A stretch of 64,000 nucleotides of DNA from Shewanella morhuae (GTDB taxonomy: Bacteria > Pseudomonadota > Gammaproteobacteria > Enterobacterales > Shewanellaceae), in contig NZ_FTNN01000002.1 of assembly GCF_900156405.1 (NCBI RefSeq), positions 378,957 through 442,956 on the forward strand. Reading direction: 5' to 3'. Below the pieces are notes generated by a model. The model ran no database searches and was not told the DNA's origin. It was given only the letters and a program-made list of their open reading frames with translations. Below are positions 40,208-49,002 of the stretch, piece after piece (within the stretch, counting starts at the first letter, position 1; each line of letters opens with the position of its first letter). The position numbers were made by a program, and so were the translations under genes.

Positions 40208-41317
40208 ATGGACTTAAATAAAATGATGAAGAACACATTAAAGATAGTTTTACTTACATCAATGCTTCCATTTGCAGCCAGTGCATCTCAGGAGCTAACC
40301 CCTTGGTATGTCGGCGCAGGTTTAGGCGTTAATAACTATGAACACGTAGCAACCCAAAATGGTTCAGATGATCCATTCGCATGGGACATTTTTGCTGGTT
40401 ACATGTTTAATGATTACTTCGGTGCCGAAATCGGTTTCCGTGATTTAGGTAATGCAGATTGGAACAATGCCGGTATCAGCAATGATGCAGACGTTAAAGG
40501 TTCAACTCTTGGTTTAGTGGGCTTATGGCCTCTAGCTAACCGTTGGAGCTTATCAGCTGAAGCTGGTGTCATGTATTACACGCTTGAAAACAGCCAAAAC
40601 AATGGCCTCACCCCAAGCAAATATAGCACCGATGACTTTGCACCATACTTCGGCGCAGGCGTTGGTTATAACTTCACTGATAACTTGAAGTTACAAGCTA
40701 AATACCGTCGTTATGAAAATTTAAATGACGATTACAATATTGTTGAAGCTGATAGTAACTACTGGGGTCTTGAGCTGAGCTACCGCTTTGGTAACGCAGC
40801 AGCACCAGTCGCTGCAGCTGCAGCAGTAGTTGCTGCTACGCCAGTTGATTCAGACAACGATGGCGTTTACGACGACAAAGATCAGTGCCCAGCAACACCA
40901 GCAACTCACAAGGTTGACGCTGTTGGCTGTACTATCTATGAAAACGTGAAAAGTAAAGAAGATGTAGGTTCAATCCAGTTTGCTAACGATTCAGCTGTAG
41001 TGAAAAACGTTTACTACAAAGATATCGAAAGACTAGCAAATTACATGAACAAGAACCCAGAGTTCACAGTTGAAATTGCTGGCCATGCCTCAAACGTAGG
41101 TAAGCCAGACTACAACATGGAACTATCTGAGAAACGTGCTAACGCCGTTGCTAAAATTCTTGTTGATAAATATGGCATCAGCCAAAGCCGTGTAACTTCT
41201 AGAGGCTACGGTGTTACTCAGCCATTAGTTGCTGGTGATTCAAAAGAAGCTCACGCTGCTAACCGTCGTATCGAAGCAATCGTAACGACAACAACTAAGC
41301 AACCTGTTCTGAAGTAA
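40208..41317 (+). CDS. OmpA-family outer membrane protein
   Basis: A 369-residue porin-like protein: signal peptide ending near AASA, eight-stranded OmpA-type barrel (about 30-195, starting WYVGAGLGVNNYEH), an Ala/Val-rich linker, a calcium-binding thrombospondin type-3-like repeat DSDNDGVYDDKDQCPATP (about 217-235), and a C-terminal OmpA domain with the peptidoglycan-binding NYNMELSEKRANAV-like segment (near 300) and SRGYGVTQPL. It anchors the outer membrane to peptidoglycan. It is monocistronic with its own terminator. Confidence 0.93.
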   Translation: MDLNKMMKNTLKIVLLTSMLPFAASASQELTPWYVGAGLGVNNYEHVATQNGSDDPFAWDIFAGYMFNDYFGAEIGFRDLGNADWNNAGISNDADVKGSTLGLVGLWPLANRWSLSAEAGVMYYTLENSQNNGLTPSKYSTDDFAPYFGAGVGYNFTDNLKLQAKYRRYENLNDDYNIVEADSNYWGLELSYRFGNAAAPVAAAAAVVAATPVDSDNDGVYDDKDQCPATPATHKVDAVGCTIYENVKSKEDVGSIQFANDSAVVKNVYYKDIERLANYMNKNPEFTVEIAGHASNVGKPDYNMELSEKRANAVAKILVDKYGISQSRVTSRGYGVTQPLVAGDSKEAHAANRRIEAIVTTTTKQPVLK

Positions 41318-41334
41318 TATTACTTACTGAAATA

Positions 41335-41362
41335 AAAAAGTCGCTGCTTGCAGCGACTTTTT
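41335..41362 (+). terminator. Terminator of the OmpA-family gene
   Basis: AAAGTCGCTGCTTGCAGCGACTTTTTG: perfect stem with a T run, 18 bp after the stop codon. Confidence 0.88.
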
Positions 41363-41568
41363 GTTTTTATGGGGTATACACTAAGGCAAGCGATAATTCT
41401 GTGTTAGTGCCAAGAAGATAACAAATCACTCGCATTAGGCCTAAATAGATTAAATCTTGTCATTTTTGTAATTTTTTTACATTCAAGGTTGGAAAAGTTG
41501 GCAAAATCGCTTCTAATAGTCATCAGTGAATTCCGAGTTTAAACTGCTACCTGAGAAGGATATTTTTC

Positions 41569-42525
41569 ATGGCCAATACGTTAGAGCAACTCAAGTTATA
41601 TACCACTATTGTCGCTGATACAGGCGATATCGAAGCCATCAAGCGCTACCAGCCTGAAGATGCGACGACTAACCCATCACTCATATTGAAAGCCGCTCAA
41701 ATCCCTGAATATGTATCTCTGATAGATAACGCAATTGATTGGGCAAAATCACAAAGCAGTGTTTTAGCACAACAACTTGATGATGCCAGCGATAAGCTAG
41801 CAGTTAACATTGGCGTTGAGATCCTAAAACTGGTTCCGGGTCGTATCTCTACTGAGGTTGATGCTCGTTTATCATTTGATAAAGAGAAATCAATCGCTAA
41901 AGCCCATAAGCTAGTTCGTCTCTATAAAGAAGCGGGTATTGATAAATCACGCATTCTGATCAAACTAGCTTCAACTTGGGAAGGCATATGTGCTGCTAAA
42001 GAGCTCGAGAAAGAAGGCATTAACTGCAACCTAACCCTACTATTTAGCTTTGCCCAAGCACGTGCTTGTGCCGAAGCGGGTGCCTACCTGATTTCACCTT
42101 TTGTTGGTCGCATTCTTGATTGGTACAAAAAAGATACTGGCAAAGATTATGATGCAGTGAATGACCCAGGGGTTATTTCAGTCACTGAGATTTATAATTA
42201 CTACAAGCAGCACGGTTTTAGTACTGTCGTTATGGGCGCAAGTTTCCGTAATATCGGTGAAATTATTGAACTAGCAGGTTGTGATCGCCTCACCATTGGC
42301 CCTTCTTTGTTAGAAGAACTGGCTAATTCACAAGTGGACATCACGCCTAAACTCGTTGCTGCCACAACGACTGCGACAGCTGAAACCCCATTGACAGAAG
42401 CACAATTCCGCTGGGACTTTAATCAAGATCCAATGGCGGTTGATAAGCTTGCTGAAGGGATTCGTAATTTTGCGATTGACCAAGGCAAACTTGAAGTCAT
42501 GCTCACCGCGAAGCTGGCAAACTAA
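41569..42525 (+). CDS. tal: Transaldolase
   Basis: A 318-residue TIM-barrel enzyme of the pentose phosphate pathway. The Schiff-base Lys132 is in [25 protein letters not shown] and [14 protein letters not shown] are family signatures, and [13 protein letters not shown] and [12 protein letters not shown] follow. Length equals E. coli TalB. It lies 19 bp before pgi, which suggests an operon. GAGAAGGA precedes the ATG. Confidence 0.97.
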   Translation: MANTLEQLKLYTTIVADTGDIEAIKRYQPEDATTNPSLILKAAQIPEYVSLIDNAIDWAKSQSSVLAQQLDDASDKLAVNIGVEILKLVPGRISTEVDARLSFDKEKSIAKAHKLVRLYKEAGIDKSRILIKLASTWEGICAAKELEKEGINCNLTLLFSFAQARACAEAGAYLISPFVGRILDWYKKDTGKDYDAVNDPGVISVTEIYNYYKQHGFSTVVMGASFRNIGEIIELAGCDRLTIGPSLLEELANSQVDITPKLVAATTTATAETPLTEAQFRWDFNQDPMAVDKLAEGIRNFAIDQGKLEVMLTAKLAN

Positions 42526-42544
42526 GTATTCTGGAGATGGTTAA

Positions 42545-44182
42545 ATGACACTCTTGACCCAAAGTTCAATATGGCAAGCTTTATCAGCACACAGCAAAAA
42601 CATTCCGCATATGCGTGAATTATTTGCCACTGATGCGACACGTTTCAATAAAATGTCGCTATCTAGCTGTGGTTTATTACTCGATTATTCTAAAAACAGA
42701 GCCACTGCGGAAACGCTCGACCTGTTATTTGCGTTGGCAAGCAATAGCCAGCTTGAAGCAAAAATTAAAGCGATGTTTGCTGGTGAGATTATTAACACCA
42801 CCGAAAAGCGTGCGGTACTGCACACAGCGCTTCGTAGCACTGCAGAACAATCGATTATTGCCGAGGGTCAAGACATAGTGCCTGAAGTCCAACAAACTCT
42901 TGATAAGATGCAAGGGTTTGTGGACTCAGTAACATCAGGCAAATGGAAAGGTTATACCGGTAAAGCCATAACCGATATTGTTGGCATTGGTATTGGTGGT
43001 TCTTTCCTTGGGCCAAAGATTGTCTCTCAGGCGCTGCGCCCATATTGGAATCCAGAATTGAAATGTCACTTTGTGGCAAACGTCGATGGTACTTCTATTA
43101 GTGAGAAACTGAAGTTATTGGATCCTGAAACGACGTTGTTCATCATGTCGTCTAAGTCTTTTGGTACACAGGAAACCTTAACCAATACCCTCACTGCTAG
43201 AGAATGGTTCTTAGCAAAAGGCGGTTTGCAGTCGGATGTGGCAAAACACTTTGTCGCAGTGACTTCAAACGTGGCAAAAGCGACGGATTTTGGTATTGAT
43301 GCAGACAATATTTTCCCAATGTGGGATTGGGTTGGTGGGCGTTACTCACTCTGGTCAGCGATTGGTTTACCAATTGCACTCTTGATAGGCATGGATAACT
43401 TCAGAGCCCTACTCACTGGTGCACACCAAATGGATGAGCATTTCGCCAATGCGCCACTGACAGAAAATATGCCAGTGATCATGGGATTACTATCTCTATG
43501 GTACGGTAACTTCTTTAATGCACAGTCCCATGTTGTGTTGACATACGATCATTACCTGCGCGGCCTACCCGCTTACTTCCAGCAGCTCGACATGGAAAGT
43601 AACGGCAAGTCTGTCACCTTAAATGGCACTGATGTTGACTACAGCACAGGCCCAGTGATTTGGGGTGGCGAAGGTACTAATGGACAACATGCCTACCACC
43701 AGCTGTTGCATCAAGGTACAGCACTGATCCCTGCCGATTTTATTATGCCACTGCAAAGTCATAATCCTATCGGTGAACACCATGACCAATTAGCGTCAAA
43801 CTGCTTTGGTCAGACACAAGCCTTAATGCAAGGTCGCACGCTTGATGAAGCCTTAGCTGAACTCGCTAATAGTGCATTATCTGAGTCAGAGAAACAGCTG
43901 ATCGCTAAACATAAGGTGATGCCAGGTAATAAGCCGAGCAACACCTTACTTATGGATAAGCTCACGCCAAGCACTTTAGGCGCTTTAATTGCCCTATATG
44001 AACATAGAACCTTTGTTCAAGGTGCTATCTGGAATATAAACTCCTTCGATCAATGGGGTGTGGAACTCGGTAAAAATCTAGGTAACGATGTATTAGCACG
44101 TATTGGTGCTGAGCAAGATTCCGATGCTTTAGACGCCTCCAGTAACGCACTGATTAATCTTTATCGACAAGGTAAAATTTAA
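42545..44182 (+). CDS. pgi: Glucose-6-phosphate isomerase
   Basis: A 545-residue enzyme interconverting glucose-6-P and fructose-6-P. It shows [28 protein letters not shown], the active-site [27 protein letters not shown], the catalytic-Glu region [16 protein letters not shown], and [10 protein letters not shown] near the C-terminus. Second gene of tal-pgi; GGAG lies before the ATG. The NagB-II product fructose-6-P also enters metabolism here. Confidence 0.98.
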   Translation: MTLLTQSSIWQALSAHSKNIPHMRELFATDATRFNKMSLSSCGLLLDYSKNRATAETLDLLFALASNSQLEAKIKAMFAGEIINTTEKRAVLHTALRSTAEQSIIAEGQDIVPEVQQTLDKMQGFVDSVTSGKWKGYTGKAITDIVGIGIGGSFLGPKIVSQALRPYWNPELKCHFVANVDGTSISEKLKLLDPETTLFIMSSKSFGTQETLTNTLTAREWFLAKGGLQSDVAKHFVAVTSNVAKATDFGIDADNIFPMWDWVGGRYSLWSAIGLPIALLIGMDNFRALLTGAHQMDEHFANAPLTENMPVIMGLLSLWYGNFFNAQSHVVLTYDHYLRGLPAYFQQLDMESNGKSVTLNGTDVDYSTGPVIWGGEGTNGQHAYHQLLHQGTALIPADFIMPLQSHNPIGEHHDQLASNCFGQTQALMQGRTLDEALAELANSALSESEKQLIAKHKVMPGNKPSNTLLMDKLTPSTLGALIALYEHRTFVQGAIWNINSFDQWGVELGKNLGNDVLARIGAEQDSDALDASSNALINLYRQGKI

Positions 44183-44185
44183 TCG

Positions 44186-44213
44186 AAAAAAAGCCAGCTG
44201 TAGCTGGCTTTTT
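44186..44213 (+). terminator. tal-pgi terminator
   Basis: AAGCCAGCTGTAGCTGGCTT with an A run before and a T run after, immediately downstream of the pgi stop. Confidence 0.87.
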
Positions 44214-44395
44214 AAATCCTAACCACTTATTTATATTAAACTTTTCAATACACCCCCACACTAAACCCATATCCAACAGCCATACTAAATCATGTAAACG
44301 TCATTTTAAGTTAACACAAATGAAACATAACTCTTGCACCCTGTTTTGAAAATATGTTATTTAATTGCTGACAAAACATACAACAGGAGGTTGCC

Positions 44396-44581
44396 ATGGA
44401 TCGTTTAGATTATGGTTGTGCGCTAGATGAAGTCGTTGAAAGACCCGATCGTTCGCGAGGCTCCAATAAAAAACGTAAATGGCGTGAGATTGAAGCGCTA
44501 AAAGATAAGTATCTTTTGATCAAAGAACTCCAAGAAATCGATAATAATTTTAACTACGATATTGATACTATCCAGCTGTAA
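44396..44581 (+). CDS. DUF3545-family small protein
   Basis: A 61-residue hydrophilic protein. An N-terminal MDRLDYGCALDEVVERP, a basic KKRKWREIEALKDKYLLIKE helix and an acidic tail are the features I associate with DUF3545, found in Shewanella, Vibrio and relatives. Function is unknown; the basic helix could bind nucleic acid. AGGAGG lies 8 bp before the ATG and a terminator follows, so it is a real, independent gene. Confidence 0.82.
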   Translation: MDRLDYGCALDEVVERPDRSRGSNKKRKWREIEALKDKYLLIKELQEIDNNFNYDIDTIQL

Positions 44582-44627
44582 CCACATGTTGATATGATTT
44601 CACTCAGTATCTTCAAGCATGAATAGA

Positions 44628-44650
44628 AAGCGCCTTGGGCGCTTTTTTAT
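44628..44650 (+). terminator. Terminator of the DUF3545 gene
   Basis: AAGCGCCTTGGGCGCTT followed by a T run. Confidence 0.85.
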
Positions 44651-44785
44651 TTACGGTATTAATATGTATTTTTTGTATACAAATGGATAAATATTCAAAT
44701 AATGGCTTGGGCTAAAGCCACGAACACTTATTTTGAGAAGCTGCTTTCTTAAACTCTGTTATCACTAGGCTCAAGTAAAACAGTT

Positions 44786-45322
44786 TTAGTCAGACGTAGT
44801 AAAATAAGCCCGTAAACTCTCAAACTCTTGCTGCTCTTGCTTCTGAAAAAAGGGAGCATCGATATGCGCCTTCTGGCACTCCAACTCAATAAGTTGCCAA
44901 TCCTGATCGGTTAAACCACTTGAAAGTAAAGGAAATACTTCCCGTCCTTCCATTTCCATATGCTGCTTTTGTAATGCAACATATTCAGCAAAATCAATAA
45001 TCAGTTTTTCACGAGCAACCACAATATCACTGAGAATAAGATTTAGCGTTGCCATTAACGCGGATGATGCTTGGCCAACTCGCTCATGATCTGCACTTAA
45101 CTTATCAACGGAGCCATTGGCTTTATGCGTCAAATAGTAAGCATAAATAATATCTTCGGTAGGATGATGGTAGCGCTCCGCATATCCTTGCATGTATTCA
45201 ACGATATCACGCACTAAAGTGAAGTTAATCGACTCACCTTCTGACAATTTCATCTGTTTGTTTTTTAAAACATTAAGCAAGACTGCTATATGTTTATGAT
45301 CATTCATGAGTCTTTTAAGCAT
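44786..45322 (-). CDS. Hemerythrin-like (HHE domain) protein
   Basis: A 178-residue four-helix protein with the di-iron hemerythrin ligand pattern: MNDHKHIAVLLN near the N-terminus, YAERYHHPTEDIIY (His-His and Glu), SADHERVGQ and KQHMEMEGREVFPLL (HxxxE). Such cytoplasmic proteins bind oxygen or handle reactive nitrogen/iron; which one applies cannot be told from sequence. The start is the ATG with GGAGG 8 bp before it, nine codons inside the longest frame. Monocistronic. Confidence 0.86.
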   Translation of the reverse strand: MLKRLMNDHKHIAVLLNVLKNKQMKLSEGESINFTLVRDIVEYMQGYAERYHHPTEDIIYAYYLTHKANGSVDKLSADHERVGQASSALMATLNLILSDIVVAREKLIIDFAEYVALQKQHMEMEGREVFPLLSSGLTDQDWQLIELECQKAHIDAPFFQKQEQQEFESLRAYFTTSD

Positions 45323-45540
45323 AATGCCTCCTAAATCGGGATCAGACAATTGATACTAAACAAGCTGTCAACGAATACCAATATAACAGGCTACGTCAGC
45401 TTCATTTTATGACATTGATCAAGTTAATCACCTGCCAAAAAGTAAACGCGCTATAAATATCAGCGCGTATTAACCCATAAAAAGCCACAGAATGGTTGAT
45501 CTCATCACTTTTTCATGACTCAAACAGCAAAGGTATAAAC

Positions 45541-46272
45541 TTACTTTGCCAGCGGGTGCAATTGCTGTTGTAGTTTTTTAAACTCGAGTCTTAGTGCTAG
45601 CTGTTGCTGGCTTAGCTGCACTGGATTGACATCCTCAGCGACAAGCTGCGGATAATCCTTCACGAGCTGCTGCTCCATAACGATTGCTTGTGCAGTATCC
45701 TTAGCATCAATTAACGTCTGTAACCGCTGCAGAGACTCCGCTAGCGACGTTTTATGATTTTCTGATACCGATACTCTTGGTTCCATAGATCTTGCAACGA
45801 TAGCAGGATTCATTACATTCTGTTGCGGTTCAATGACTGCTAATGCGGCTTTAGCTTGTTGCTTTTGAGCTTGCTTTTGATGCTCAACAATCGCTTCTGC
45901 TGGCCCATTAGAAGATGGTATCGCCTGCGCATCAGCCATCCTTGCCATAGTTTGCGGCGCCGGAGCACTCATCGCTATAGGACTTGGAGCAAACGAATCT
46001 TCCATAAGCGACCGATTAAGCATAAGTAAACCCACAACAAGTACTAACGATGCAGCGCTCGATAAAGCCCAAGGATGGCGGCGCCAGGTAGAAGTTGGAG
46101 TCTCAATAGGCGCTATTTTTCCTTGATGCATTTCAGCTAAGTGTACTTGGGCGAGTTGTAAAATATCTTGATCAAGTTGTTCAGCTGGAACCTCTAAAGC
46201 TTGTTGGCGATACCAAATCAGTATCTCTTGTTGTAATGCAGCTTCATCGGTATTTGAAGTCGTATTACTCAT
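45541..46272 (-). CDS. Probable anti-sigma factor, membrane protein
   Basis: A 243-residue protein with a cytoplasmic N-terminal region of about 70 residues, one membrane helix (HPWALSSAASLVLVVGLLML), and a periplasmic part rich in Gln/Ala with coiled-coil character. It overlaps the ECF sigma gene by 8 bp, the arrangement expected for a sigma/anti-sigma pair. No conserved zinc anti-sigma motif (HxxxCxxC) is visible, so assignment rests on topology and position. Confidence 0.7.
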   Translation of the reverse strand: MSNTTSNTDEAALQQEILIWYRQQALEVPAEQLDQDILQLAQVHLAEMHQGKIAPIETPTSTWRRHPWALSSAASLVLVVGLLMLNRSLMEDSFAPSPIAMSAPAPQTMARMADAQAIPSSNGPAEAIVEHQKQAQKQQAKAALAVIEPQQNVMNPAIVARSMEPRVSVSENHKTSLAESLQRLQTLIDAKDTAQAIVMEQQLVKDYPQLVAEDVNPVQLSQQQLALRLEFKKLQQQLHPLAK

Positions 46273-46870
46273 GACCCGCCTCCTGCCATTTTGCGCTAAC
46301 GCAATCTTTTAGGCTTTTATACGCATAACGAATACGGCTTTTAGTTGCTTCTAACGTAACCCCTGCTATGTCGCTAATAATCGCTGCCGTAAAACCCATT
46401 TCAATGTTCAGAATAAATGCTTCCTTTTGAACTTGCGGTAACAATGCGATACAAGTCTTCAGCAATAAACTCTTTTGCGCTGTTTGCCACTGCACATCGG
46501 GCTTATCTTGTTCACCCGCCACAAAAGTATCGAGTTCGACCTCATCTCCATCGCTGGCAATTAAATCGACGGGCTTAACCGCGCGCACATGATCAATCAA
46601 TAAGTTATGTGCAATACGATATAACCAAGTTGTAAACTTGGCACTAACTTCATAATTAGCTGCGGCGCGGATCACCCGCCCCCAGGTTTCTTGATACAAA
46701 TCTTCCGCTAATTGTTGGTCACCTAATTGACGTACAAAATAGCGATAAAGCGCACCTTTATGTTTCAGGTATAACTGTTCGAACGCTTGTGAATCGCCCT
46801 TGGCATAGCACAACATCAGTTGCTCATCTGAGTGCTCATGGTTTGGTAATTGCGGTATGGCTAATGCCAC
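46265..46870 (-). CDS. ECF (RpoE-like) RNA polymerase sigma factor
   Basis: A 201-residue ECF sigma factor. Region 2 contains DSQAFEQLYLKHKGALYRYF, LAEDLYQETWGRVIRAA and KFTTWLYRIAHNLLIDHVR; region 4 contains LLPQVQKEAFILNIEMGFT and a helix-turn-helix (AAIISDIAGVTLEATKSRIR). It sits between a VWA lipoprotein gene upstream and the putative anti-sigma gene, whose start it overlaps. It probably controls its own operon; no other target is visible. Confidence 0.92.
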   Translation of the reverse strand: MALAIPQLPNHEHSDEQLMLCYAKGDSQAFEQLYLKHKGALYRYFVRQLGDQQLAEDLYQETWGRVIRAAANYEVSAKFTTWLYRIAHNLLIDHVRAVKPVDLIASDGDEVELDTFVAGEQDKPDVQWQTAQKSLLLKTCIALLPQVQKEAFILNIEMGFTAAIISDIAGVTLEATKSRIRYAYKSLKDCVSAKWQEAGHE

Positions 46871-46905
46871 GGGAAACTCCTCATCGTTTGCTGTGTTCTC
46901 TTTGA

Positions 46906-48771
46906 TTATTGTAATCTCTCATGGCTTGTATTGCTCTTGTCACTCACAGGCTCGCTATGGAGTTTATCTTCTGGAGGAAAAGGTTTACCTGAGCCATTGA
47001 ATGCTTTTTTTATCGGTATGCGACCCGATTGCACCATAGCCGAGGCAGTTTGTATCAGCTGCAAAAACTCATGCCGATAACCATAGGGGTCATTCCCCAA
47101 TGCCGAACGCGCCAATAGGCTTAACTGAGTATAATCAAATTGATGTAGATAGTGACTGCCATTCAGTAATTGCCCAAAACCTGCAACCGCAGCGGCAAAT
47201 CTAAAATCATCACTCGCTTGATCTAAATGCTTAACACCTTGATCTAGCCTTATGGGATAACTCAGCAACTGGCTTTGTGTTTGATCTGGCAATTTATATC
47301 TCAATTTAAGAAAAGCGATTTCTTCACGGCTATATTTTTCTTGCCCCGTTTGAGCATCAACGCCATATCTGAGTTTATCATTCGTCCTATTTCCAGCTTC
47401 CACATACCTTAGCTCATACAAAGCCGTCACTGTATGACCTGCACCAATTTCGCCCGCATCCACCTTGTCGTTATTAAAATCCTCTCGCGCTAACGCGCGA
47501 TTCTCATAACCAATCAGACGGTATTCAGACACTAAGGCCGGATTAAACTCAACTTGTACTTTAACGTCTTTGGCAATTGTCAATAAGGTGGAGATCAACT
47601 CATCCACCAGCACTTTTCGCGCTTCATTTAACGTATCAATATAGGCATAGTTGCCATTACCTTTGTCTGCTAATTGCTCCATCAGTTGATCGTTATAATT
47701 ACCCTGACCAAACCCTAAGGTGGTTAAGCTAATACCATTGGCTTTTTCCTTTTCAACCAAGGCAATTAAATCATCAAAACTTGTCACGCCGACATTAAAG
47801 TCACCATCGGTTGCAAGGATCACGCGATTAATACCATTGGGGATAAAATGCTTTTTTGCCAATTGATAGGCTTGCGTAATTCCTTCTCCGCCATTGGTTG
47901 ACCCACCTGCACTCAGTTGTTCTAACGCATAGGTTAAGGTTTGAGTATCATTACCCGACGCGCCATCGAGCACCACACCCGCGGCGCCGGCATAAACTAC
48001 AATCGAAACTTTATCCTGTACACTTAACTGCGCCGTCAGTAGTTTGAGTGCTGTTTGTAGTAAAGGTAACTTATCGGCTGACGCCATCGAGCCTGAAACA
48101 TCGAGTAAAAAGACTAAGTTGCTGGCGCCTATCTGAGACTTAGGTAAGTCATAACCTTTCAGCCCAATTCGCAGCAACATCATGTCATAGTTATAGGGTG
48201 AAGGCGCAAGCTCAGTCGTGACACTAAAGGGCGCCGTATTTTTAGCTGGCAAGGGATAATTGTAAGTAAAATAATTGAGCATCTCTTCAACCCTGACAGT
48301 GCTCTGCTCGGGTAAGCGCCCTTCCCTTAGCATTCGCCTTAAAGTGGCATAACTGCCAGTATCGACATCAATAGAAAAGGTCGATACTGGGGTTTCTCCG
48401 GCCACCATCATGCCATTTTGTATCTGCCGCTCGAATTTATCTTGTTCTCGTGGGATTACAGCATAGTCTCGCGGCATGGGAGCGATTCCCATAGTCGCAC
48501 TATTGCGAGATATTGACATCGGCGCTACGACTCTAGCCATCTCAACCTTAGCAGCATCACGCATTTTTGTTTGGTGCAACGAGTTTTCTTTATGGTTTTG
48601 TTCTACTTGTTGCCGTTCTGCCTGTTGTTGAACCTCAACGCCTTTACCGCCACAGGCCGCTAAACCCAGAGTGACCAGCAATAAAGCGGCGCTATTAATC
48701 GCCAATACGACGGCACTTTTCCTGATTGACACCGAATTTAAAACGGATCTTAAGCAATATATCGTTTTCAT
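46906..48771 (-). CDS. VWA-domain lipoprotein (YfbK-like)
   Basis: A 621-residue exported protein with a lipobox (LGLAAC, Cys near 40). It has a Gln-rich spacer, a YfbK N-terminal domain including TFSIDVDTGSYATLRRMLREG, a von Willebrand A domain with the MIDAS motif NLVFLLDVSGSMAS (near 220), and a C-terminal DUF3520-like domain (YELRYVEAG ... LKLRYKLPD). Function of the family is unknown; it probably binds a partner in the periplasm through the metal site. The chosen ATG follows AAAGGTA; the longer frame starts 21 codons earlier. It is the first gene of the sigma/anti-sigma operon, 35 bp before the sigma factor. Confidence 0.9.
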   Translation of the reverse strand: MKTIYCLRSVLNSVSIRKSAVVLAINSAALLLVTLGLAACGGKGVEVQQQAERQQVEQNHKENSLHQTKMRDAAKVEMARVVAPMSISRNSATMGIAPMPRDYAVIPREQDKFERQIQNGMMVAGETPVSTFSIDVDTGSYATLRRMLREGRLPEQSTVRVEEMLNYFTYNYPLPAKNTAPFSVTTELAPSPYNYDMMLLRIGLKGYDLPKSQIGASNLVFLLDVSGSMASADKLPLLQTALKLLTAQLSVQDKVSIVVYAGAAGVVLDGASGNDTQTLTYALEQLSAGGSTNGGEGITQAYQLAKKHFIPNGINRVILATDGDFNVGVTSFDDLIALVEKEKANGISLTTLGFGQGNYNDQLMEQLADKGNGNYAYIDTLNEARKVLVDELISTLLTIAKDVKVQVEFNPALVSEYRLIGYENRALAREDFNNDKVDAGEIGAGHTVTALYELRYVEAGNRTNDKLRYGVDAQTGQEKYSREEIAFLKLRYKLPDQTQSQLLSYPIRLDQGVKHLDQASDDFRFAAAVAGFGQLLNGSHYLHQFDYTQLSLLARSALGNDPYGYRHEFLQLIQTASAMVQSGRIPIKKAFNGSGKPFPPEDKLHSEPVSDKSNTSHERLQ

Positions 48772-49002
48772 ATTGAATACCTTTGATGTTGACCTAAGAC
48801 TGTAAACGGCGCTAATGGTAAAAAGAGTTATCACTTTTCTATTTTTTCAAAAAATATTACGGGACTTAACATCAGCTCCAAGCACACTCTTTATATTACA
48901 CAAAGTATTTACCCTCATTTTTGCCAACAAGATCACACTGCACATAGTGTCTGCGCACTAGAATAGAGCTTGTTACTTTGTCCCTCGCAATGGAAATTTC
49001 TC

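Noticed and set aside
45415..45430. FNR-like sequence TTGATCAAGTTAATCA upstream of the hemerythrin-like gene
   Set aside because: The spacing between TTGAT and ATCA is wrong for the FNR consensus, so I do not call a site.
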